Part shown: piece after piece, positions 1 through 5,939 of the stretch
Layout: each line of letters starts with the position of its first letter
Position numbering within the stretch: the stretch's first letter is position 1
Assembly (NCBI GenBank): GCA_016234205.1
Contig: JACRGN010000213.1
Coordinates: 1-9,768, forward strand
From: Nitrospinota bacterium
GTDB taxonomy: Bacteria > Nitrospinota > Nitrospinia > UBA9942
Direction: 5' to 3'
DNA: 9,768 nt
The notes under the pieces: model-generated
What the model saw: the letters and a program-made list of their open reading frames with translations, nothing else
Told to the model about the DNA's origin: nothing
The model's database searches: none
Made by a program: the position numbers and the translations under genes

Positions 1-629
1 TCCTCATTCTTTACAACAATCTGCAGGACATGGACTTTGAGAGGTTTTACAAAATCCTTAAAATTGGATTTGAAATAAGAGTCAATCTCTTTATCGCTGA
101 CATCAAAACTCCCCTTATATTTATTGGCTACAAGCCTTTCATTGAGCATATTCTCTTTAATCTTTCCCTTCCATTCCGCCATACTGATTTTCTCATTTTT
201 GAGCATCCCCTCCAATGCACCCGGCGGATAACCACCGGTCATCTTTTTCACTGCCTCATCCAGCTCATTCTCTGTAATTGCTATGTTTGATTTCCTTGCC
301 TCCTGTAAAAGCAGTCTCTTTTCAATAAACTGTTCCAGCAGATTCTTTCTGAGCGTTTCTAACTGCTCTCTCTCAACTGCATCATCTGTATCATGTTTCT
401 TTCTTAAAACTGAAAATTCTCTTTTAAATTCATCCTCTGTTATCTTTTCGTCATTTATAACTGCAACAATCTTTATCTCCTTTTTTACAGGGGGAGGCTC
501 CGATGCCTTCTGGCAAGCAGTAAAAGACAGTAAGCAGTAAGCAGTAAGCAGTAAGCAGTATATAGTTTTTTTCTGCATACTGACTACTGCATACTGCCTA
601 CTTATTTTTGTCTTCTGTCTTCTATCCAT
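1..629 (-). CDS. SurA/PpiC-type peptidyl-prolyl isomerase lipoprotein (3' end outside window)
   Basis: Partial gene; the first 209 codons are present and the rest lies beyond position 1. The N-terminus has a hydrophobic stretch (residues about 24-38, rich in YCLL and LLTA) ending in a plausible lipobox, FTAC with Cys39, so the product is probably a lipid-anchored periplasmic protein. Residues about 50-190 resemble the SurA N-terminal chaperone domain, with the typical opening 'AVINDEKITEDEF' followed by helices. Residues from about 196 ('KVHVLQIVVKNE') look like the first strand of a parvulin rotamase domain. It would help outer-membrane or secreted proteins fold. It starts 9 nt after the mfd stop, an order also seen in deltaproteobacteria. 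No good ribosome binding site precedes Met1 (629) or Met18 (578), so the start is uncertain. The signal peptide is built from heptamer repeats (see 530-601). A non-catalytic SurA_N protein remains possible because most of the rotamase domain is unseen. Confidence 0.8.
   Translation of the reverse strand, partial: MDRRQKTKISRQYAVVSMQKKTIYCLLLTAYCLLSFTACQKASEPPPVKKEIKIVAVINDEKITEDEFKREFSVLRKKHDTDDAVEREQLETLRKNLLEQFIEKRLLLQEARKSNIAITENELDEAVKKMTGGYPPGALEGMLKNEKISMAEWKGKIKENMLNERLVANKYKGSFDVSDKEIDSYFKSNFKDFVKPLKVHVLQIVVKNE
530..601 (-). repeat. Inverted heptamer element (GCAGTAN family) forming the foldase signal peptide
   Basis: Two 29-nt arms, 530-558 and 573-601, are inverted copies of each other with 24 of 29 positions pairing and a 14-nt loop. 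Each arm is four 7-mers of the type GTANGCA, and the five mismatches fall mainly at the variable fourth base. On the coding strand the first arm supplies GCAGTAT-type units, including an ATG (Met18). The second arm is a TTACTGC tandem read as repeated LLLTAYC, which becomes the hydrophobic core of the signal peptide (residues about 10-34). The same element, with arms of the same length and orientation, sits at 5108-5186. Confidence 0.85.
609..624 (-). repeat. Short GAAGACA heptamer tandem at the foldase start
   Basis: Just over two 7-mers (GTCTTCT on the plus strand) lie directly beside the inverted GCAGTAN element. On the coding strand they give the start of the protein, MDRRQKT. A stop-free GAAGACA tandem encodes a cyclic EDRRQKT peptide in every frame, so residues 2-8 look repeat-derived. 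It is related to the GAAGTCA tandem inside mfd at 3391-3427. The tract is short, so chance is not excluded. Confidence 0.5.
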
Positions 630-638
630 TTTTTCAAA

Positions 639-3600
639 TTAACACGCAGTGGAGAATATCTGCAAGTTATTTTTTATATCGGCATATCTCTTTCTCCAGT
701 TGCCGTTACTAATGGAGAGCTGAATAGTATCCTCCGATAGAAATCTTATTCGCCGTTTGTCTTTTTTAACAAACTCCATAATTCTTTCAGCAGAAATCGG
801 TGTCCCCTTGTTAAAGGTAAGGGTTATTATATCCCCTGACATATCCACCTTTTCAATTTTGAGATTCTTTGAAAGTATCTTTAATTCCACAGTGGAGAGA
901 AGGACATCAACAGGTTCGGGCATACTGCCATATCTGTCTAACAGCTCATCCTTTAATCTGCCAACATCTTCCACCCTTTCCAGCATATCAATCCTCTTAT
1001 ATATATCAAGCCTCTGATTAAGGTCGGATATATATTCTTTAGGTATATACCCCTTCATGCTCAATTTCATAGAAGGCTCTATAGACTCCTCCGGCGGCTC
1101 GCCTTTAAGCTCCTTGACAGTCTCCTCCATCAGCTTACAGTACAGGTCAAACCCTACTGCCGATATATGTCCTGACTGTGCATCCCCGAGGATATTTCCT
1201 GTACCCCTTATCTCCATATCCCTCGCCGCAAGCTTAAACCCGGCACCCAGGTCGCTTAACTCCTCAATAGCCAAAAGCCTCTTCCTCGCAGTCTCTGATA
1301 GGACATCCTCACCCGGTATGAGTAGATATGCATATGCCTGGTGCCTCTCCCTCCCGACCCTCCCCCTCAACTGATAGAGCTGTGCCAGCCCCAGCTTATC
1401 GGCACGGTTAATTATGATTGTATTTGCTGCAGGTATGTCAAGCCCCGACTCAATTATCGTAGTACATAAAAGCACATCATACTCCTTGTTTATAAACCTG
1501 AGCATCACATCTTCCATATCCCTCTCATTCATCTGCCCATGAATAATTCCTAACCTGATATTTGGAATAATGCCCTGCAGATACTTTGCCATAGGATATA
1601 TGCTCTCCACCCTGTTGTGGACAAAGAAGGTCTGCCCCTCCCTCTCCATCTCCCTCATTATCGCCTGTTTTATAATCTCGTCACCGAATTGTCTTACAAA
1701 TGTCTTTATGGCAAGCCTGTTTTGAGGCGGAGTTTCTATGACACTCAAATCTCTCACGCCCATGAGTGACATATGGAGTGTCCTTGGAATCGGTGTAGCC
1801 GTAAGTGTTAGGACATCCACACACTCTCTCAATTTTTTCAGTTTCTCCTTATGTGTAACACCAAATCTCTGCTCCTCATCTATAATAAGAAGCCCGATGT
1901 TCTTAAATTTTATATCCTTCTGAAGCATCCTATGGGTTCCTATCACAACATCTATACTCCCCTCTTCAAGCCCTTTTATGATTTTCTCCTGCTCTTTCTT
2001 CGTCTTGAATCGGCTTAAGACATCTATTTTCATCGGAAACAAATGAAACCTGTCGGTAAATGTCTGGAAATGCTGCTGGGCAAGTATTGTGGTCGGGACA
2101 AGAAAGGCAACCTGTCTGCCGTCAAATACAGATTTGAATGCCGCCCTCATTGCCACCTCTGTCTTGCCATACCCTACATCACCGCAGATGAGCCTGTCCA
2201 TAGGCTTATCCTTTTCCATATCATCAATTACATCCTGAATAGCCTGCAACTGGTCTTCTGTCTCCACATATTCAAATGAATCTGCAAACTCCCTGTGCCA
2301 GTGTGCATCAGGTGTAAAGGCAAAACCCTTGACAATCTCCCGTGTGGCATAAATCTTGAGCAGGTCTCTTGCCATTTCCCTTATGGATTTCTTTATCCTC
2401 TCTTTCGTCTTTGCCCACGAAGTCCCTCCCAATTTATCAAGTGGAGGGGTAACGCTTCCACTGCCTGTATATTTTTGTATAAATTTTAATTTCTCCATAG
2501 GGATATAGAGCTTCTCACTATCCGCAAACTCTATATCAAGAAACTCTTCAAATACCCCGTCTGCACTTATATCCTTTGTCCCTATATATTGCCCTATTCC
2601 ATAATCCACATGAACCACATAATCGCCAATCTTTAAATCTCCCAAACCTACGCTGAAACTCTCCCTCTTTGCCCTCTTCTCTCTTTTTAACTTTCTTGAG
2701 GGACCAAATATATCCTCTTCAGTGATGAATACTTGCCTCTCTGAAGACACTATAATCCCTCTTGACAATCTGCCGACTACAATACTTAGTTTGGAGTTCG
2801 GAGTTTGGAGTTCGGAGTTGATTCCGCATTCCGCATCCCGCACTCCACATTCAATCTCTGCACCCAATTCATTCTCTGATAGTATCTCCTTTAATCTCTC
2901 AGCCTGTCCATCAGTATGGGTTATAATTATTATTCTAAATCCATCACCTAACCATTTATTTATACCTTCCAAGAACAGATCAAAATTCCCTTTAAATTGT
3001 TCTACAGGTTTAATATCAAATCCCCCCATTCCCCCCTTTAGCAAAGGGGGGAGGGGGGGGATTGTTTCCTCTGAAAGACTTAAGGCTGCCAACTGAATAG
3101 TAATACCTGCCTCTAATCTTGCCTTTAGCTCATCTTCCGGTATATAGAGTTTTGCAGGCAAGGGAGACAACTCTTTTCTTTTTACAGATTGTTCGTATTC
3201 CTTCTCTATTAATTGCCAAAAGTCTTTTATTTTTTTATGGACATAAGACGGCTCATCCAAAATAACAATTGCATCAGAGGGGACATAATCAAATAAAGTA
3301 TCCATATTTTCATAGAAATATGGAGCCAATCTTTCAATTCCTGGGGCGGATAATCCTGTTTTAATTCTATCTGTAATTATTTTAATATTATGACTTCTGA
3401 CTTCTGACTTCTGTATTCTGTCTTCTGTAATTATCAACTCCCTTGCAGGGACTATCTTAATCTCTTTAACCTCCCTCACTGACCTCTGGGTAGCCGAGTC
3501 AAACTCTCGGATGGACTCAATCTCATCTCCCATAAATTCTATGCGGAACGGGTTGTCAGAATCAGGCGGGTATACATCAAGTATCCCCCCCCTGATACTG

Positions 3601-4103
3601 AATTCTCCCTTATCCTCAACGATATCCGAGTTTTTATATCCTCCTGTTATCAGATATTCTGAGATGACATCTCTCTCAAGCGAATCCTTTACACTAAATC
3701 TCAAAATAGTCTCCCTCAAAACCTCCTTTGGAATAATCCTCTGAATAATAGACTCAACAGGTGCAACAAGAATAAAATTACCATCCGATTCCATGACAGA
3801 GCTCAAAACTTTCAGTCTTTCACCTGAAATATCCTTATGGGGTGAAATAGGCTCATAAGGGAGGGTTTCCCATGGGGGAAAATAATAAATTGAAGATTGA
3901 AAATTGAGGAAAGAATTTATATCGCTGAGAAGCCCTTCTGCCTCCTCCTGGCCTGCTGTAATTATGGTAAGAGGTTTGGATGCAGTCTGACAAAGGCGGG
4001 CTATGAAGAATGCCTTTGAAGATGAATCACGTAATCCTTCAATCCTGCATAATCTTTCTCCGTTATCAAATTTTTGTAAAATGTCATGCAAGTTTAGACT
4101 CAT
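639..4103 (-). CDS. mfd: Transcription-repair coupling factor Mfd
   Basis: A 1154-residue protein, close to the usual Mfd length (E. coli 1148). It pushes stalled RNA polymerase off DNA lesions and recruits UvrA. Visible parts, in order: the N-terminal UvrB-like module with 'WETLPYEPISPHKD' (78-91) and 'IRGGILDVYPP' (170-180); the CarD-like RNA-polymerase-interacting domain from 'KIGDYVVHVDYGIGQYIG' (491-508); the superfamily 2 translocase with Walker A GDVGYGKT (641-648), DEEQ (742-745), 'TLTATPIPRT' (766-775) and 'QLRGRVGR' (911-918); and the C-terminal domain with 'ELLDRYGSMPEPV' (1053-1065). All motor motifs are intact. The start at 4103 matches the family N-terminus, though the ribosome site is weak (AAGAAA). 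Four short repeat-derived segments lie in the N-terminal part (residues about 65-72, 226-238, 347-362, 418-438) without breaking the frame. The gene follows a 157-nt repeat-bearing gap and precedes a SurA-like gene by 9 nt. Confidence 0.98.
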   Translation of the reverse strand: MSLNLHDILQKFDNGERLCRIEGLRDSSSKAFFIARLCQTASKPLTIITAGQEEAEGLLSDINSFLNFQSSIYYFPPWETLPYEPISPHKDISGERLKVLSSVMESDGNFILVAPVESIIQRIIPKEVLRETILRFSVKDSLERDVISEYLITGGYKNSDIVEDKGEFSIRGGILDVYPPDSDNPFRIEFMGDEIESIREFDSATQRSVREVKEIKIVPARELIITEDRIQKSEVRSHNIKIITDRIKTGLSAPGIERLAPYFYENMDTLFDYVPSDAIVILDEPSYVHKKIKDFWQLIEKEYEQSVKRKELSPLPAKLYIPEDELKARLEAGITIQLAALSLSEETIPPLPPLLKGGMGGFDIKPVEQFKGNFDLFLEGINKWLGDGFRIIIITHTDGQAERLKEILSENELGAEIECGVRDAECGINSELQTPNSKLSIVVGRLSRGIIVSSERQVFITEEDIFGPSRKLKREKRAKRESFSVGLGDLKIGDYVVHVDYGIGQYIGTKDISADGVFEEFLDIEFADSEKLYIPMEKLKFIQKYTGSGSVTPPLDKLGGTSWAKTKERIKKSIREMARDLLKIYATREIVKGFAFTPDAHWHREFADSFEYVETEDQLQAIQDVIDDMEKDKPMDRLICGDVGYGKTEVAMRAAFKSVFDGRQVAFLVPTTILAQQHFQTFTDRFHLFPMKIDVLSRFKTKKEQEKIIKGLEEGSIDVVIGTHRMLQKDIKFKNIGLLIIDEEQRFGVTHKEKLKKLRECVDVLTLTATPIPRTLHMSLMGVRDLSVIETPPQNRLAIKTFVRQFGDEIIKQAIMREMEREGQTFFVHNRVESIYPMAKYLQGIIPNIRLGIIHGQMNERDMEDVMLRFINKEYDVLLCTTIIESGLDIPAANTIIINRADKLGLAQLYQLRGRVGRERHQAYAYLLIPGEDVLSETARKRLLAIEELSDLGAGFKLAARDMEIRGTGNILGDAQSGHISAVGFDLYCKLMEETVKELKGEPPEESIEPSMKLSMKGYIPKEYISDLNQRLDIYKRIDMLERVEDVGRLKDELLDRYGSMPEPVDVLLSTVELKILSKNLKIEKVDMSGDIITLTFNKGTPISAERIMEFVKKDKRRIRFLSEDTIQLSISNGNWRKRYADIKNNLQIFSTAC
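2793..2846 (-). repeat. Inverted heptamer element (GGAGTTY / CCGCATT) inside mfd
   Basis: The plus strand shows GGAGTTC, GGAGTTT and GGAGTTC units (arm 2793-2818), then CCGCATT-type units (arm 2821-2846), with 2 nt between. The arms pair at about 18 of 26 positions. Read on the coding strand, this gives residues about 418-438 of Mfd, 'ECGVRDAECG' then 'NSELQTPNSKL'. These match the cyclic heptapeptides expected from GGAATGC (GMRNAEC) and GAACTCC (ELRTPNS) tandems. The segment falls between the UvrB-like part and the CarD-like domain and keeps the frame. Confidence 0.8.
3019..3063 (-). repeat. G/C-tract palindrome inside mfd, encoding PPLPPLLKGGMGG
   Basis: A near-perfect palindrome: arms 3019-3039 and 3043-3063 pair at 19 of 21 positions around a 3-nt loop. 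It contains C6 tracts (3022-3027, 3031-3036), a G6 tract (3046-3051) and a G8 tract (3053-3060) on the plus strand. In frame it gives Mfd residues 347-362, 'TIPPLPPLLKGGMGGF', a low-complexity Pro/Leu/Gly peptide out of character with Mfd. Peptides of this PPLPPLLKGG type turn up in unrelated proteins of repeat-rich bacteria, which fits a dispersed palindromic repeat like the Rickettsia palindromic elements that sit in coding genes. Confidence 0.85.
3391..3427 (-). repeat. TGACTTC heptamer tandem inside mfd
   Basis: Five consecutive 7-mers plus two bases on the plus strand: three exact TGACTTC, then TGTATTC and TGTCTTC. The coding strand reads GAAGTCA/GAAGACA units and yields Mfd residues about 226-238, 'TEDRIQKSEVRSH', the EVRSQKS/EDRRQKT type of heptapeptide. 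There is no inverted partner. The segment lies just after the 'IKIVPARELI' strand in the UvrB-like module, probably in a surface loop. Confidence 0.8.
3889..3909 (-). repeat. Short ATTGAAR heptamer tandem inside mfd
   Basis: Three adjacent 7-mers on the plus strand (ATTGAAG, ATTGAAA, ATTGAGG) encode Mfd residues about 65-72, 'FLNFQSSI', just before the conserved 'WETLPY' segment. It is only 21 nt long, so it could be a chance AT-rich run. It is listed because it has the same 7-bp period as the clearer repeats and lies in the same gene. Confidence 0.45.
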
Positions 4104-4260
4104 ACCAGTTTCTTGATGTTCAGGAAATTATAAATATTTACCGCAGAGTCGCGGAGACACAGAGGAAACAATAAGGAGAAAGGGGAAATTTGAGAAAGGG
4201 AGAATGAAAAATTTATTTTATTTTACCTTTTCTCCATCTCTCCATCTTCTCCTTTTCTCC
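4104..4260. other. Intergenic gap between the FlgT-like gene and mfd, mostly repeats
   Basis: This is the only sizeable non-coding gap in the window. Going towards mfd it holds most of a purine/pyrimidine-rich inverted repeat (4173-4262), a GCAGAG-type repeat arm (4141-4166) and an AT-rich stretch with a TATAAT hexamer (4127-4132). I find no matching -35 box at 16-18 nt spacing and no terminator with a U tract. It may still hold a weak mfd promoter, which the sequence alone cannot settle. Confidence 0.6.
4141..4166. repeat. Single GCAGAG/CACAGAG-type repeat arm upstream of mfd
   Basis: The plus strand reads CCGCAGAGTCGCGGAGACAC then AGAGGA, a quasi-repeated GCAGAGN/ACAGAGG pattern with roughly 7-8 nt spacing. 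Its complement resembles the CTCTGTGTCTCTGCG type of dispersed repeat common in repeat-rich metagenome genomes (recalled, not checked). No inverted partner lies nearby, so it may be a decayed half element. Confidence 0.45.
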
Positions 4261-4262
4261 TT
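4173..4262. repeat. Imperfect inverted repeat (GGAGAAA type) at the FlgT-like gene's stop codon
   Basis: Arms 4173-4204 and 4230-4262 are inverted copies with roughly 25 of 32 positions pairing and one gap, around a 25-nt AT-rich loop. The outermost 9 nt (AAGGAGAAA) pair perfectly. The outer arm includes two bases of the TAA stop of the FlgT-like gene (4261-4263), so the element abuts and slightly enters that gene's 3' end. The arm and loop lengths match those of the signal-peptide elements. No U tract follows, so it is not a standard intrinsic terminator. Confidence 0.65.
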
Positions 4263-5196
4263 AATCTTTTTTGTTTTTATTCTCGCCTTCCAGTTCTTTC
4301 TTGATAAAATCTACAAGGACAGGTGCGACCTTATCTGCGGCATTACGAAGGGATTGGGCGATTCCAATTACCTTATCGGTTGTAAGGACATTCGTAATTT
4401 CATTTTTTTCAACAATTAGTGCCTCTTTTTTTACAGAATATACCTTTGCATTCAGCTCTGCCTTTACTCCTCCTGTCTCAGCCTTCACCTCTGCCACCCC
4501 CAATATAACCATATCTGCATTAAACTGTTTTCCTATATTATATACAATTTTGCCGTCGCCTGTTATTGCCTGTTTCAAGTCTTTTAAATCAATTTTATTT
4601 CTTACTGTGGTCCTGTTTATAATTTCAAATCCGGTATCTGTTAGCATCTTTGATACGGCATCTTCTGATATGGAAAAAAGTGTCAAAAGATTATCTTCTG
4701 CAAGAGATATATTTGTCTTCTCATCAATTATAAGCAAAATCTTTCTGTTATCATGCTTAATAGAGGCTATTCCTAATGAAAGGAGTCTTTTTTTTATGCT
4801 ATCCTCAAAGATATTCACCTGAATCGTTACGCTGTAGGTATCTTTATCCTGCATTTCGCCGAGTATCTTGTAACTCTGGATGAAGTTTTCATAATTATTG
4901 TATATGTTCTCCTCCAGACTCCCCTTATACACATCCAGCCCCTCTACTTCCTTTGTGAAGTTTGTTACAACATCGGTAACTGCACTTCTCATCGCATTTT
5001 TAATGGCACTATCCTTTGCCAATGTAAGGTCTCCATCTATTACAACCGCAGTCCCTTCAATTATGACAGTTGATATGCGCGGTTTCGCAGCCTCACTCCC
5101 AGAAGAAGTAAGCAGTAGGCAGTAAACAGTAAGCAGTAATAATCTGCCTATTGTGTGCTGCCTACTGCATACTGCATACTGCATACCGTATCTCAT
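4261..5196 (-). CDS. Secreted FlgT/LPP20-like protein of unknown role
   Basis: A 311-residue protein with an N-terminal export signal: hydrophobic residues about 18-31 and likely cleavage near 'SEA|AKPR' (about residue 36). Residues about 45-135, with 'EGTAVVIDGDLTLAKDSAIKNA' broken by conserved-type spacing before 'SYKILGE' and 'YSVTIQVNIF', resemble the N-terminal domain of flagellar assembly protein FlgT and LPP20-like envelope proteins. Residues about 150-300 have alternating strands and helices ('KILLIIDEK', 'ADMVILGVAEV') like the FlgT middle or CsgG-like fold. No flagellar genes are nearby, so a flagellar role is not supported; a periplasmic or outer-membrane role is the safer guess. 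The ATG overlaps the rluB stop (ATGA, 5193-5196), implying coupled translation. The start and signal peptide sit in an inverted heptamer element (5108-5186). Met5 (5184) is an alternative start. Confidence 0.7.
   Translation of the reverse strand: MRYGMQYAVCSRQHTIGRLLLLTVYCLLLTSSGSEAAKPRISTVIIEGTAVVIDGDLTLAKDSAIKNAMRSAVTDVVTNFTKEVEGLDVYKGSLEENIYNNYENFIQSYKILGEMQDKDTYSVTIQVNIFEDSIKKRLLSLGIASIKHDNRKILLIIDEKTNISLAEDNLLTLFSISEDAVSKMLTDTGFEIINRTTVRNKIDLKDLKQAITGDGKIVYNIGKQFNADMVILGVAEVKAETGGVKAELNAKVYSVKKEALIVEKNEITNVLTTDKVIGIAQSLRNAADKVAPVLVDFIKKELEGENKNKKD
5108..5186 (-). repeat. Inverted heptamer element (GCAGTAN family) forming the FlgT-like signal peptide
   Basis: Arms 5108-5136 and 5158-5186 (29 nt each) pair at 24 of 29 positions around a 21-nt loop. 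Mismatches fall at arm positions 4, 11, 18, 19 and 25, the same positions as in the copy at 530-601. On the coding strand the first arm gives 'GMQYAVCSRQ', with an ATG inside the GTATGCA unit, and the second gives 'LLLTVYCLLLT', the signal-peptide core (residues about 4-30). It begins about 10 nt inside the gene, directly after the start codon that overlaps the rluB stop. Confidence 0.85.
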
Positions 5197-5939
5197 TTCC
5201 CTGTTGTCTCCATCAATCTCTTTGCCTCTTGACTACTTAAACTCCTATACTCACCTGGTTTCAATGCTCCCAATTCCAAAAAACCATATTTTACCCTTTT
5301 TAACTTTATAACCGGGTGCCCTATGATTTCACACATCCTCCTAATCTGCCTTTTTCTCCCCTCATGCAAGGTGATACTGAGCCAGCTATTATTACCTGTT
5401 GTTCTATCAAGTTTTACCTGTGCAGGGGCTGTCTTTCTCTTAACCACCACAACACCGTCAGACAGCTTTCTTAATTCTTTCTCTGTCGGGATGCCGCTAA
5501 TCTTTACTGCATATGTCTTTGGAATTTTATGGCGCGGGTGTGCAAGGCGGTAGGCAAAATCTCCGTCATTTGTTAGAAGAAGGATGCCCTCGGTATTAAA
5601 ATCAAGCCTCCCCACAGGATAGACCTTCTTCTTTATCCCTTTAAGCAGGTCTATTACAGTGGGTCTCCCCCTGTCATCCTTTACTGTTGTAACACAGCCC
5701 TTCGGTTTATTTAATAATATATAAACCTTTTGACCTGACTCCCTAATCTTTTTTCCATCAACCCTTATATCATCTGTCTGCGGGTCTGCCTTTGCACCAA
5801 GCTCTTTGACTACATTGCCGTTTACCAAAACCCGCCCTTCAAGTATTAATCTCTCAGCCTCTCTACGGGATGCAATCCCTGCCTGTGATATAATCTTCTG
5901 GAGTCTTATGAGGTTTCCACTATCTTTACTCTCTTTCAT
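5193..5939 (-). CDS. rluB: Ribosomal large-subunit pseudouridine synthase, RluB/RsuA family
   Basis: A 248-residue protein from the chosen start. It carries an S4 RNA-binding domain (residues about 10-60, 'IRLQKIISQAGIASRREAERL') and a pseudouridine synthase domain with 'LNKPKG' (76-81), catalytic motif GRLDFNTEG with Asp113, and 'EGRKRQIRRMCEIIGHPV' (193-210). RluB of this family makes a pseudouridine in 23S rRNA near the peptidyl transferase centre. The family relatives RluF, RluE and RsuA share these motifs, so the exact target is inferred mainly from the scpA-scpB-rluB gene order. The start at 5939 is preferred because AGGGTGA (5945-5951) lies 5 nt upstream and the S4 domain follows at once. 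A longer reading from 5987 would add 16 unconvincing residues. It overlaps scpB by 14 nt and the next gene by 4 nt. Confidence 0.9.
   Translation of the reverse strand: MKESKDSGNLIRLQKIISQAGIASRREAERLILEGRVLVNGNVVKELGAKADPQTDDIRVDGKKIRESGQKVYILLNKPKGCVTTVKDDRGRPTVIDLLKGIKKKVYPVGRLDFNTEGILLLTNDGDFAYRLAHPRHKIPKTYAVKISGIPTEKELRKLSDGVVVVKRKTAPAQVKLDRTTGNNSWLSITLHEGRKRQIRRMCEIIGHPVIKLKRVKYGFLELGALKPGEYRSLSSQEAKRLMETTGK

Noticed and set aside
530..601. CRISPR array as an explanation for the regular repeats.
   Set aside because: The units are 7 bp, contiguous and without spacers, and they occur as inverted arms within a coding sequence.
2410..2465. A palindrome-looking stretch in mfd coding for 'TPPLDKLGGTSW', resembling another inserted PPL-GG repeat peptide.
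   Set aside because: This is the normal Mfd segment between the CarD-like domain and the motor; E. coli has the equivalent 'APLHKLGGDAW'. No heptamer period or long pairing arms are present.
4127..4132. A TATAAT hexamer on the minus strand upstream of mfd as a promoter.
   Set aside because: At spacings of 16-18 nt the upstream hexamers are GC-rich repeat sequence unlike TTGACA, and there is no extended -10 TG. The surroundings are AT-rich enough for a chance match.
4173..4262. The inverted repeat after the FlgT-like gene as an intrinsic terminator.
   Set aside because: The loop is 25 nt, the stem is imperfect, and no run of U follows it in the direction of transcription.
4271..4822. A 183-codon plus-strand reading frame opposite the FlgT-like gene, and similar plus-strand frames opposite mfd and other genes.
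   Set aside because: They lie antisense to well-supported genes, their peptides look like low-complexity Ser/Phe/Leu-rich complements, and none shows a domain or a good ribosome site.
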